From positions 1 to 59,330 of IMG/VR virus record IMGVR_UViG_3300042876_000365: a stretch of 59,330 bases of DNA; one strand, written 5' to 3'. This document shows positions 16,155 through 23,093 of the stretch, piece by piece. Made by a program: the position numbers and the translations under genes. Each line of letters starts with the position of its first letter. Position 1 is the stretch's first letter. The notes beneath the pieces were generated by a model. It was not told where the DNA came from. It saw only the letters and a program-made list of their open reading frames with translations, and made no database searches. The stretch is from a virus.

Positions 16155-16757
16155 ATGATGAATCGTCGTTTCTTCCGCGCCCTTCTTTGCGCGCTCTTGG
16201 TCACGTCCTCCTCAGGCTGCGGCCTGGTCAACTACGCCGCCGGGCTGGTCGAGAAGCACAAACACCCGGCGCCGACGCCTGCCCCCACTCCTGCCCCTGC
16301 GCCGGCTCCGACGCCGGACCCGCTCGATTCCTACCGGTGGAACGGCAGCGCGTCTCCCGAGCAGTACCCCGAGACGGCGAAGCTCCACGCCGTCCGCGTC
16401 TCAGGCGGCAGCACGGGGCCGTGCGTCATCTGTTGGGACTGGGACGACCCGCACTGGCGCCCCTATGGCCCGAAGAACGTCATGGGCAACGCCTGGATCG
16501 GTTACTTCGACGGCCGCGTCTGGCAGATGGGCGTGTGGGAGATGGTCAAGGGGTCGATGGTCGGATCGGAGGTCTGCCGCACCAGCGAGGCCAAGGCCGG
16601 CCAGCCGCCTCTGGTCCAGGCGCACGGGCCAATCAGCGGGTGGGTCCCGGCGAGCGGCGACAAGGTGCGCTACATGATCTCGACGACGACGCGGGGCGGC
16701 GTGCCGGCCGGGAGCGTCGTCGGGAAGTCGAACATCGTCGAAGGGGTGTGGCCGTGA
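16155..16757 (+). CDS. Lipoprotein with Pro/Ala-rich linker (unit A)
   Basis: A 200-residue protein with a lipoprotein signal (hydrophobic core, lipobox SSSGC) and then a flexible linker of PAPTP-like repeats (residues ~38-55). The C-terminal domain has VICWDWDDPHW, CRTSEAKAGQPPLVQA and STTTRGGVPAGS, matched at 55591-56259. Its place after the endolysin suggests an envelope role in lysis (spanin-like position) or exclusion, but the domain is not one I recognise. Confidence 0.65.
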   Translation: MMNRRFFRALLCALLVTSSSGCGLVNYAAGLVEKHKHPAPTPAPTPAPAPAPTPDPLDSYRWNGSASPEQYPETAKLHAVRVSGGSTGPCVICWDWDDPHWRPYGPKNVMGNAWIGYFDGRVWQMGVWEMVKGSMVGSEVCRTSEAKAGQPPLVQAHGPISGWVPASGDKVRYMISTTTRGGVPAGSVVGKSNIVEGVWP

Positions 16758-17386
16758 TACTCGATCCGACGTTCACCGTTGGCTGGGTCGTCATCCTCGC
16801 CGTCGGCCTCGCGTGGGAGGTGCTGGCGCTGCTCAAGCGCCGCCGGAAGCCGGGAGAGCCTCTGAAGCCAGACGGGACGCTCACATGGAACATCCGCACA
16901 TGGCTCCAGCTCGGATCGCGGGCGCACTGGATCGGGCGCCTCGCGCTCGCCGGCGCGCTCGCGTGGCTGAACTGGCATTTCCTTTTTCCCGTGCCGGTCG
17001 TCAATGGGACCCCGGCCTCACCACAAGGAGGTAGCACGATGTTCCTCGGTCTTTCCCTCGCCGCGCTTCTCGCAGCCGTGAAGTCCTGGGCGATCCGCAT
17101 CGCGGTCGGCTACGCCACCAAGATCGCCGTCGACGAGATCCGCAAGGCCGCCCCGGGCCTGTGGGCCAAGGTGCCCGACTTGGCCAAGCCGGTCGTCACC
17201 ACCGTTCTGGGCGCCGTGACGGCCGCCGTGACGGGTGACCCGACCGCTCTGGTCGCTGACGCCGTGGGCGGAGCGATCGGCGGCGCCGCGGGCAAGGTGG
17301 TGCACGACGCCCAGAAGGAGAACGACAAGCCCAAGGCGCCCCAGGCCGGTCCGGACTTCCTCAACCCCGTGGTGCCTCAGCCGTAG
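16754..17386 (+). CDS. Fused holin-like protein and C-terminal partner (unit A, long form)
   Basis: One open frame of 210 residues starting GTG in a GTGA overlap. The N-terminal ~85 residues have two hydrophobic segments and TLTWNIRTWLQLGSRAHWIG, matching the separate 79-residue gene at 56444-56683. The rest matches another separate gene at 57160-57486, including the end PDFLNP. In unit B these are two genes with a third between them. A strong internal ribosome site at 17027-17033 gives a second start at 17039. Confidence 0.6.
   Translation: MILDPTFTVGWVVILAVGLAWEVLALLKRRRKPGEPLKPDGTLTWNIRTWLQLGSRAHWIGRLALAGALAWLNWHFLFPVPVVNGTPASPQGGSTMFLGLSLAALLAAVKSWAIRIAVGYATKIAVDEIRKAAPGLWAKVPDLAKPVVTTVLGAVTAAVTGDPTALVADAVGGAIGGAAGKVVHDAQKENDKPKAPQAGPDFLNPVVPQP
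17039..17386 (+). CDS. Internal-start membrane protein (unit A, short form)
   Basis: Begins at ATG 17039 in the same frame as the long form and is preceded by AAGGAGG at good distance. It encodes 115 residues: a short hydrophobic N-terminus (LGLSLAALLAAVKSW), a helix, then a Gly/Ala-rich membrane-like region and end GPDFLNPVVPQP. It is equivalent to the stand-alone unit B gene at 57160-57486, so the short form is likely the main product. Confidence 0.6.
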   Translation: MFLGLSLAALLAAVKSWAIRIAVGYATKIAVDEIRKAAPGLWAKVPDLAKPVVTTVLGAVTAAVTGDPTALVADAVGGAIGGAAGKVVHDAQKENDKPKAPQAGPDFLNPVVPQP

Positions 17387-17400
17387 AGGTTCTCCCCACC

Positions 17401-17465
17401 CCGCCCGGGGCCTCCTGCAGCGGCCCCTCCCCGTCAATCGTTCAGTCGCGAGCGATCCCGGGCGG
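17401..17465 (+). terminator. Conserved end-of-late-region structure (unit A)
   Basis: A 9-bp stem CCGCCCGGG/CCCGGGCGG encloses a 47-nt loop that contains CAGCGGCCCCTCCCCGTC and an inner ATCG/CGAT pair. TTCTT follows. The same stem and loop core recur at 57583-57648 after the last late gene of unit B. Probably the late terminator; the conserved loop suggests an added function such as a processing or attachment site. Confidence 0.6.
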
Positions 17466-17474
17466 TTCTTCCCC

Positions 17475-17500
17475 TTGACAGCCGCCGCGCCTCCGTGGCA
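17475..17500 (+). promoter_or_regulatory. Promoter-like element 1 (TTGACA...GTGGCA)
   Basis: TTGACA at 17475 is followed 14 nt later by GTGGCA. The same arrangement, with CTTCCCC before it, occurs at 17751. A typical -10 box is weak. TGGCAC with GC 12 nt downstream also fits a sigma-54 site loosely. It would drive the small zinc-ribbon gene at 17558. Confidence 0.4.
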
Positions 17501-17557
17501 CTGGTGATGCGGCGCGCAGTCGAGCGAGAGACCGAAGCCTGCAAAGCGGGGGGGAGA

Positions 17558-17707
17558 ATGGAAACGAAATATTGTCCGACATGTGGTGCGGCGGTGAAGT
17601 TCCGCAAGGACGAGCAGGGCGCACTGGTAGTAGTCTCTGGCGCGTGCAAACACCTGCGCCAGGAGGTTCTCGCCGAGGGCAAGACAGAGTGGACGATCGG
17701 CGGGTAA
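17558..17707 (+). CDS. Small zinc-ribbon protein
   Basis: A 49-residue protein preceded by GGGGGGAG. It starts METKYCPTCGAAVKF and has a later cysteine/histidine pair (ACKH), so a single zinc knuckle is likely. It lies alone between the end of unit A and the integrase of unit B, with a promoter-like element on each side. It may be host DNA or a phage accessory gene. Confidence 0.55.
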   Translation: METKYCPTCGAAVKFRKDEQGALVVVSGACKHLRQEVLAEGKTEWTIGG

Positions 17708-17750
17708 CTACTTCGGGCCCCATCGTCCTCAAGAGAGTTGGTACTTCCCC

Positions 17751-17780
17751 TTGACAGATCTGTCGCCCCCGTGGCAATCT
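17751..17780 (+). promoter_or_regulatory. Promoter-like element 2 (upstream of tRNA fragment)
   Basis: TTGACA at 17751 and GTGGCA 14 nt later, same spacing as the element at 17475. Situated about 80 nt before the tRNA-Gly-like fragment, it could be the original host promoter of that tRNA gene. Confidence 0.4.
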
Positions 17781-17838
17781 CTGCCAGTCAAAAGCATGGC
17801 CGGCCGGGTGGCACCGGCAGCAGGAAGCGCCGTGCGTG

Positions 17839-17863
17839 GCGGGAGTAACTCAGTGGTAGAGTG
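17839..17863 (+). pseudogene. 5' part of a tRNA-Gly gene, probable attachment junction
   Basis: The 25 bases begin GCGGGAGTAACTCAGTGG and run through the acceptor strand, D-arm and into GTAGAGTG, just as in tRNA-Gly genes of deltaproteobacteria. The anticodon and T arms are missing: the sequence stops matching four bases before the integrase stop codon. This is what an integration junction within a tRNA gene would leave. I find no matching 3' half in this window. Confidence 0.5.
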
Positions 17864-17866
17864 AGC

Positions 17867-19288
17867 CTATCCTACCCGGCACGCAACAATCTTCCCATCA
17901 AACAGAGTGATTTCCAGCCGTTCCCGGTCGTAAAGTTCGATTTTCCTGCAGGTCGCCTTCACTATTTCGCGCGCTGCCATCTTGGGAACTACTTCCGGCG
18001 GGCGCGACAGGTGCTCGAGCAGCTCGGCCGGGATCTCCGTTGGCCCGGGTGCAGCGTCCCGCTCGAGCCGCTCCGTCAGTTCCACGATCTCTCGCCGGGT
18101 GGCCGTCAGGCGCTCACGGACCTCAGCCGCAGTCAGCGTCCCATCCTCCAGGGCGGCCACGAGCCGGTCCCGGCGGGCCGTTGCTGCGCTCAGGAGTTCG
18201 GCGAGCGGCGAGGGCAAGGCCGAAGCCTCTGGCGCGGTCCTGGCGGCACGCACGAGCCCGGGGACGGCCTCCCAGATCGCCCGGAGCACCGCCGGGTCCA
18301 CATCCTGGCACCGGAGGTTGCCGCGGTTGGGGCAGTTGTGGGCGCTCTGCTTCACCCACCAGGGGTTGCAGCGGTAGGAGTAGTACCTCGAGGTGGATCC
18401 ATCCCGGCAGGTGTGCGTGTAGGTCTGGCTCTTCATCGAGGTCCCGCAGTGCCCGCAACGCCAGACCCCGAGGCCGGTCAGCAGTCGCCGCGCCTGGTCG
18501 CCCTGGTCGCGAACCCGCTTCTTGCGATCCCGGGCGCCATGTAGGGCCCGCGCCTGGTCCTCGGTGATGATCGGCTCCCACGCCCCCGGAATCGTAGTCC
18601 CGTCCTCGAGCAGCACCCGGCCGGCGTACCACCAGACCCGCTGCCGGGAGAGCGCGCGCTGGATCGCCGTCGGTGACCAGGTCGGGAACTGCTCCCGCAG
18701 GGACCGGGCGCCACGGGTGAGTGCTCCCTCGAGGAGCGTCCGGACCTCGTCGACGCGGGCCGGGTCGGGGACGATCGTCTTCTTGTCGCGGTCGTAGAGG
18801 TAGCCGGTCGGGACCCCGCCACCGTGCCACTTCCCGGCGGCCTTGGCCTCGGCCATGCCGCGCTTCTGGCGGGCGAGGAGCTTCTGCTTCTCGCGGGCGC
18901 TGAGGATCCCGAAGAGGCTGTGCAGGAAGGAGTCCTCGGCGTCCCCAAGGTCCAGCGACTGCTGCGGGGTGGCGACCCGGCAGTCACCGGCGCGGCAGGC
19001 CTCCTGGATCACGGCAAGCTCGCGCAGGTCCTTTGCCCTGGTCAGGCGCTCGGCTTCGATGACGAGCAGGGTATGCACCCCGCCGGCGGCGATCCGCTCG
19101 AGCACCCCTCGGAAGACCGGCCGGGCCTCTATCGTCTCGCCGCTGCCGGTTTCCTCGAGGACCTCGTACTGCCAGCCTTGACGGATGGCGAACTCCTCGA
19201 GGGCGCGGCGCTGGGCGGGGAGGGACCACTTCTCGGCCTGGTGCTTGGTCGAGACACGACAGTAGATCAGGGCGAGGCGTGCGACCAT
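17867..19288 (-). CDS. Large serine recombinase / integrase (unit B)
   Basis: A 473-residue recombinase. N-terminal resolvase domain with the catalytic serine in LIYCRVSTK (Ser ~13), ETGSGETIEARPVF and the EREKQ-like helix (SAREKQKLLARQKRG). A recombinase domain follows, then a zinc ribbon (CGHCG near residue 280 and further cysteines), and a C-terminal coiled coil. This layout is that of phage serine integrases, which join attP and attB. Start 19288 was chosen over longer options because the conserved domain begins there; it overlaps the upstream toxin gene by 22 bases. Homologous to 57735-59168. Confidence 0.85.
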   Translation of the reverse strand: MVARLALIYCRVSTKHQAEKWSLPAQRRALEEFAIRQGWQYEVLEETGSGETIEARPVFRGVLERIAAGGVHTLLVIEAERLTRAKDLRELAVIQEACRAGDCRVATPQQSLDLGDAEDSFLHSLFGILSAREKQKLLARQKRGMAEAKAAGKWHGGGVPTGYLYDRDKKTIVPDPARVDEVRTLLEGALTRGARSLREQFPTWSPTAIQRALSRQRVWWYAGRVLLEDGTTIPGAWEPIITEDQARALHGARDRKKRVRDQGDQARRLLTGLGVWRCGHCGTSMKSQTYTHTCRDGSTSRYYSYRCNPWWVKQSAHNCPNRGNLRCQDVDPAVLRAIWEAVPGLVRAARTAPEASALPSPLAELLSAATARRDRLVAALEDGTLTAAEVRERLTATRREIVELTERLERDAAPGPTEIPAELLEHLSRPPEVVPKMAAREIVKATCRKIELYDRERLEITLFDGKIVACRVG

Positions 19289-19659
19289 AGCTTCCTGCAT
19301 GAGTCGGCCAGCACCCGGACGGTCCGCGGCGAGACAAGAAGCTTCGCTCGTACGCACAAGAGTAGCTCTGGGCTCATGTCGGCATTCAGATGACACCGAC
19401 CGCTCTTGAAGGCCGCCCGGACCTCTGAGGCAGTGAACCAGCGCGCTGCCGCGAAGTCGACAGCAGACGGGTGGCGAATGAAAGGGTGATCGCCAACATC
19501 CAGAACGAGGGTCGGATCGGTGTACGGCTTTGCAGAGCGCAGCATGACGGCGACGATTCGACCAGTGCGGTCAGGATTGGTCAAGATAAACCAGAGGTGT
19601 GGCTCGTAAAGCGGGGGCTCGGAGAGCATGACGCTCCCGCCGGCCCGGATGATGTCCAT
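19267..19659 (-). CDS. Probable toxin partner of Panacea antitoxin
   Basis: A 130-residue protein whose ATG overlaps the stop of the Panacea gene (TGATG), the usual arrangement for a toxin-antitoxin pair. Sequence marks are PHLWFILTNPDRTGRIVAV, LVLDVGDHPFIRHPSAV and a central RWFTASEV. No catalytic site is obvious. I infer the toxin role from the operon, since Panacea antitoxins pair with many unrelated toxins. It is immediately upstream of the integrase. Confidence 0.55.
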   Translation of the reverse strand: MDIIRAGGSVMLSEPPLYEPHLWFILTNPDRTGRIVAVMLRSAKPYTDPTLVLDVGDHPFIRHPSAVDFAAARWFTASEVRAAFKSGRCHLNADMSPELLLCVRAKLLVSPRTVRVLADSCRKLWSHASP

Positions 19660-20195
19660 CAGCCCACCAGTTGGGCAGCGAACTCCTCGGCGCGCAGGCC
19701 TCCCAGGACGTCAGCTACATCCTCGTTGGAGTAGCCCTCGGCCCGAAGAATGTCTTCGATCTGGATCGGCGTGCTCGACCCCTGCGGGTCGCGCCACTCA
19801 GGCAGGGTATGCGTGAAGTCCCGGAGTTGGAACTGGCTCATCTTCCCGTATTTCTTCCAGATATCGTCGATCAAACCCTCCTCGGCCGGAGAGAGCTGAT
19901 CGCAGGGGATCCGGACCCCGCGTAGGGAGACATCGTACCCGTCGCGCTCGGTGATGTGCTTTCTCCAGTAGGAGTCCTTCTCGGCAGCTTGAATACGATC
20001 ATATGTAAAACTCATGACGGGTCCATGCGGCATCGAGCAGTAGTAGTCGAAGGCGATCGGCCGGCCGAACTCGACGATCCCGCGGCGTTCCGCCAGGTAG
20101 AGCAGCTTCATCAGCTTGAGCACGTTGAGATGCCCACCGGCGTGCGACAGTAATCGCGCAGCGGCTTGAGTAGCTTTATCTTCACGGTAGCGCAT
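19659..20195 (-). CDS. Panacea-domain (SocA/DUF4065-like) antitoxin
   Basis: A 178-residue protein with the Panacea signature: LNVLKLMKLLYLAERRG followed by FDYYCSMPHGPVMSFTYD, and a later DIWKKYGK helix. Panacea proteins neutralise diverse toxins in prophage and chromosomal PanTA pairs. It has its own promoter region at 20196-20226 with an inverted repeat that suits autoregulation. It forms an operon with the downstream 130-residue gene. Confidence 0.8.
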   Translation of the reverse strand: MRYREDKATQAAARLLSHAGGHLNVLKLMKLLYLAERRGIVEFGRPIAFDYYCSMPHGPVMSFTYDRIQAAEKDSYWRKHITERDGYDVSLRGVRIPCDQLSPAEEGLIDDIWKKYGKMSQFQLRDFTHTLPEWRDPQGSSTPIQIEDILRAEGYSNEDVADVLGGLRAEEFAAQLVG

Positions 20196-20226
20196 TGTTG
20201 ATTTATAATACTTCTTCCTCAGAAGT
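20196..20226 (-). promoter_or_regulatory. Panacea operon promoter with inverted-repeat operator
   Basis: On the minus strand TATTAT (20205-20210) lies about 10 nt before the ATG, so the transcript would be nearly leaderless. A perfect inverted repeat ACTTCT-5-AGAAGT at 20210-20226 touches this -10 box and is a good operator candidate. The local sequence is A/T-rich against the high-GC surroundings. Confidence 0.5.
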
Positions 20227-20338
20227 TTCGCCAGCCCCCTGCAGGCTGCTGCCTCGCGTTGTGCCGCTTCCAGTTGAAGCTGGCAGGCCGCCTCGCCAGG
20301 CGTGCCGCTGTCGAGTGACGGTCAGTTGTGGTGCGTGG

Positions 20339-21034
20339 CTAGGCATTACTTCTTTCAGCCTCTTTGATATTCCTCTCGACTTCGTCCTTGACCCCCGCCT
20401 CGATAGCGCTCATTAACGACTCGAGCGCTTGGAATGCCTTGTGTATATAAATTGCCTCTACAGCAACCTCTCCGCCGACCACTGTGATCCCAGGCTTATC
20501 GGATAGCTCTATCATTGTATTTTTATCTTCCTTTGGGATCGAACCGTTGTTATGAACAAAACAGTTTCTTAGAACTATGAGCGTATGAATCGGCTTCCAA
20601 ATATCTTCATCTATAGCGACACGTCCGTAAGTGGCAAGGAACTCCTTCTTGTCCGGCCACTTGGCACCCCTCTGGGTATTCCTAAACTTCTTGTCTTTCT
20701 CTTTGCCGACAGACAATGCAACACGCCTGCACGCATCCTGGAGGTAGGTGTCGAGTAGCGAAACCAGGTAAATGATGTGAGAGTATCTCACCCGTTTAAA
20801 AAAATATTCCACCGCCACGATACCGCTGTCATTCGGCTCTTGATTGCCTGCGACAACTTGCTCATCAACACAGTTGTGCTCCTCGAGAAGCATGCGTTCA
20901 AGATCCTTTTCTGAATCCTTGACGTAAAACGCGAATAACTCAAGCTCCTGCCCAGCACTCAGGACGCTGGAATACTTCATGGCTTGTAGAAGCAATTTCC
21001 TGGCGAAGATCGTTGATTCATTTGAGTCAGCCAC
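20339..21034 (-). CDS. HEPN-domain protein (low GC)
   Basis: A 231-residue helical protein. The segment LIVLRNCFVHNNGS (residues ~150-163) has the HEPN Rx4H ribonuclease motif (Arg-Asn-x3-His). Residues ~80-110 are helical with FKRVRYSHIIYLVSLLDTYL. Start GTG 21034 follows AGGGGGAGG. Its base composition is clearly A/T-richer than all neighbours, with many AAA and TTT codons, so it was probably acquired recently. HEPN RNases serve as toxins or abortive-infection effectors; no partner nucleotidyltransferase (MNT) gene is seen. Confidence 0.65.
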   Translation of the reverse strand: MADSNESTIFARKLLLQAMKYSSVLSAGQELELFAFYVKDSEKDLERMLLEEHNCVDEQVVAGNQEPNDSGIVAVEYFFKRVRYSHIIYLVSLLDTYLQDACRRVALSVGKEKDKKFRNTQRGAKWPDKKEFLATYGRVAIDEDIWKPIHTLIVLRNCFVHNNGSIPKEDKNTMIELSDKPGITVVGGEVAVEAIYIHKAFQALESLMSAIEAGVKDEVERNIKEAERSNA

Positions 21035-21045
21035 AATGCCTCCCC

Positions 21046-21264
21046 CTATAATCCTCTTGGTGACCAATATTGCGTTTGGCTTCCATCACGCTCTGTACTC
21101 CACTCCTCCGGCAGCTCCACCCCCGCGGCCGCGCACTGCTGCACCATGTAGGCCGCGAGTTCGTCGAACGCCCGGCGCGCGTTGTCGAGCAGCTCGAGCA
21201 GGCGCGGGTCGGAGGAGGCGCGGTAGCGGGCGAGGGTGGCCTCGATGTTGTCGGGGGCGATCAT
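21046..21264 (-). CDS. Small helical protein, conserved next to integrase
   Basis: A 72-residue protein starting MIAPDNIEATLARYRA. Its helical core (LLELLDNARRAFDELAAYMV) is encoded by DNA almost identical to 59206-59330 in unit C, where the gene directly precedes and overlaps the integrase. In unit B it is separated from the integrase by the HEPN and Panacea genes. Start overlaps the upstream stop (ATGA). Function unknown; a small recombination directionality or integrase-coupled factor is possible but unproven. Confidence 0.6.
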   Translation of the reverse strand: MIAPDNIEATLARYRASSDPRLLELLDNARRAFDELAAYMVQQCAAAGVELPEEWSTERDGSQTQYWSPRGL

Positions 21265-21941
21265 TGCCACACGGGGACCCATCTTGACGACCCAAAGCGC
21301 CCGCCGTCGAACTTGATGCGGAGGCTCTCTTTGTAGTCGTTCCAGGGGATCTCGTAGGTGATCCACCCACTGACGCGGTCTCCTGGTTCAAGAGTCATCG
21401 ACTTTAGGTCGGGCTCGGTCCTGCTGACGCACCTGGAGAACATTTGGCCCTTTTCGTCTTTGACGACGAAATACGAAGATGCGACGTAGGGAGTCTTTCG
21501 CCCCTTGTTGGCGACCTCGACGAAGATCGACAGGTATTGAAACCCACTCTTTGGCTGCTGCCAATCGTAATCGGCTTTGATGTCGTCCTCGAAGTCTGTC
21601 ACGGAAAACTCGACGCCGTCGCCAAACACATTCGCTGGCGTCTCTCGCTCGATCTTGGTTTCGGCATAGAGTTCCTTGATCTTCTGAATTTCTTTCGTGA
21701 GCTTTTCGAGAACGCTTTCTTGATGCATCAGCTCCATGTCGGCCGTTCTCTGCGCATCGTCGAGCGCCCCGAGCGCGTCTTTGATTTGGTCGAGAGACAT
21801 GTCGTCAATCCGGGCGGCCTTCCTGTGCTCATCGGTGATGTATTTTCGCCACTTATCAGCGGCGTCTTTCTCGGTGTCGGCGCGGAGCGGCGCCGGGGAA
21901 AGGACGAAGGCGGCAAACAAGAACACCAGCGCGATTCTCAC
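21261..21941 (-). CDS. Secreted DUF4352-like protein coupled to repressor
   Basis: A 226-residue protein beginning GTG in a GTGA overlap with the repressor stop, with GGAGG upstream. Residues 1-22 are a signal peptide ending in PLRA. Residues ~75-110 form a coiled coil (MELMHQESVLEKLTKEIQK). The C-terminal domain (QYLSIFVEVANKGRKTPY, YFVVKDEKGQMF, LEPGDRVSGWITYEIP) resembles DUF4352, a beta-sandwich of exported proteins. Cotranscription with the repressor means expression in the lysogen: a superinfection-exclusion or lysogenic-conversion protein is likely. Confidence 0.65.
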   Translation of the reverse strand: MRIALVFLFAAFVLSPAPLRADTEKDAADKWRKYITDEHRKAARIDDMSLDQIKDALGALDDAQRTADMELMHQESVLEKLTKEIQKIKELYAETKIERETPANVFGDGVEFSVTDFEDDIKADYDWQQPKSGFQYLSIFVEVANKGRKTPYVASSYFVVKDEKGQMFSRCVSRTEPDLKSMTLEPGDRVSGWITYEIPWNDYKESLRIKFDGGRFGSSRWVPVWQ

Positions 21942-22645
21942 GCCCACACCCTCCAAGACCAAACCACCCGGCCGACGATGGGCTCGGCCTCGCCCTCCCT
22001 CGCGGGAATGCGCGTCTCGTGGTGCTCGTTACGGTTCTCAGGGATCAGCACCAGATCGGCGCCGTCCCGAGCAACGTACTTGACCGTGCAACCGCCGTCA
22101 AGGCGCACGACATAGAGCCCGCGGCGCACCACCTTGCGGTCGTCGCGATCAACGACGGCCACGGAGCCATCGGGCAGGACCGGGTCCATGCTGTTGCCCT
22201 TGATGCGGACGGCCACGAGGTTCTTTCGCTTGCCGAGCAGGGGCGCGTAGACCCAGGCCCACCCTTCGATCTGGTCGGAAACGACCCTGGCGGCGCCGGC
22301 GGCTACCGCGTCCTCGACAAGGGGAACGGCTCGGAAGTCTTCCGTGCGCTGTCCGGACTCGCCGGCGCTCTGATCGAGAGCGTTCGAGAAGACCACGCGG
22401 GGCTGCGGGAGTTCGTCGGGCGAGAGGCGCGCGGGCGGGTCCTGGCCGGTCAGGAGGTAGTCGGTCGAGACCCCGAGGGCGCGCGCAAGGACGAGAAGCG
22501 CGTCGGCGCCGGGCTTGCTCTTGCCGCTCTCGATGTTGTGCAGGTTTCCCGCGGATGACCCAACTTTCGCAGCTAGGGCCGCCAATGTCATCTTCCGTTC
22601 CTTCCGCAGCCTCTTGACCTGCTCGCCGAGAAAAGTTTCAGACAT
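21938..22645 (-). CDS. CI/LexA-type prophage repressor (unit B)
   Basis: A 235-residue repressor: N-terminal HTH_XRE domain (residues ~8-65, TLAALAAKVGSSAGNLHNIE) and C-terminal S24 peptidase domain with catalytic Ser in KGNSMDPVLPDG (~150) and Lys in GCTVKYV (~188). An Ala-Gly pair in DAVAAGAARVV is the expected self-cleavage site for RecA-induced inactivation. It holds the lytic promoter off in lysogens. A 26-bp inverted repeat overlaps its start codon. Confidence 0.85.
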   Translation of the reverse strand: MSETFLGEQVKRLRKERKMTLAALAAKVGSSAGNLHNIESGKSKPGADALLVLARALGVSTDYLLTGQDPPARLSPDELPQPRVVFSNALDQSAGESGQRTEDFRAVPLVEDAVAAGAARVVSDQIEGWAWVYAPLLGKRKNLVAVRIKGNSMDPVLPDGSVAVVDRDDRKVVRRGLYVVRLDGGCTVKYVARDGADLVLIPENRNEHHETRIPAREGEAEPIVGRVVWSWRVWA

Positions 22646-22686
22646 GAAATTTTCCTATTGACAATGTTTCGGATCGCGAATATCTT
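22630..22686. promoter_or_regulatory. Early control region: operator and rightward promoter
   Basis: Rightward promoter TTGACA (22658-22663), 17-bp spacer, TATCTT (22681-22686). An inverted repeat of two 11-bp half-sites with 4-bp spacer (22630-22655, core TTTCA-gaca-TGAAA, 9 of 11 matching) overlaps the repressor start and its ribosome site, and ATTGACAAT (22657-22665) is a second small palindrome on the -35 box. This is the expected CI/Cro-type switch. Confidence 0.65.
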
Positions 22687-22693
22687 CCCCTAC

Positions 22694-22879
22694 ATGAAGC
22701 GTATAGCGAACTGGCTGACCCGGAAGTTCAACGGATGGCTCTCCGCCAAGGTGGTCGACATCGTCGCCTACGACATCAGGCGGGGCGGGAAGCTGCAACG
22801 AGCGATAGAAACCTATACGCCTCAGCCACGGCGCGCCTCTTTATCTCGTTCAGAGGAAGGGAGTCGTCTCGGTCGATGA
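22694..22879 (+). CDS. First early ORF, basic small protein
   Basis: A 61-residue basic protein (MKRIANWLTRKFNGWL...) whose ATG lies about 7 nt after the predicted -10 box, so the transcript would be essentially leaderless. No family recognised. Its last ~100 bases overlap the end of the opposite-strand gene at 22776-23093, so only one of the two may be real, or they may interfere. Confidence 0.35.
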   Translation: MKRIANWLTRKFNGWLSAKVVDIVAYDIRRGGKLQRAIETYTPQPRRASLSRSEEGSRLGR

Positions 22880-23093
22880 ACACCGAAACGTGGACTGACG
22901 GACGAACGGCGTCAGCTGGCAGGGTGTCGATGTCCTCGCCGATATCTACGCCTGCCGTGAAGTATGGGAAGTCGTCGCCGTCGTGGAAATTGATGTTTTC
23001 TACGGTCGCTTTCAGCACGCCGTCTCCTTTCAGCGGTTCGACCAGCTTGCCAGTGGCCCCCGGAGCTTTTCGCCCGTCCAACGCCAACTCCAT
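22776..23093 (-). CDS. Hypothetical acidic protein, antisense to the early operon
   Basis: A 105-residue protein from ATG 23093 (the frame is open up to 23165). Its composition is protein-like: VENINFHDGDDFPYFTAGVD, then AVRPSVHVSVFIDRDD and a helical end. The ribosome site is weak. It is the only minus-strand gene right of the control region and would be transcribed against the early promoter. Unknown function. Confidence 0.5.
   Translation of the reverse strand: MELALDGRKAPGATGKLVEPLKGDGVLKATVENINFHDGDDFPYFTAGVDIGEDIDTLPADAVRPSVHVSVFIDRDDSLPLNEIKRRAVAEAYRFLSLVAASRPA

Noticed and set aside
17839-17863. A functional tRNA-Gly gene
   Set aside because: Only acceptor and D-arm sequence is present; anticodon and T arms are absent and the integrase gene follows at once.
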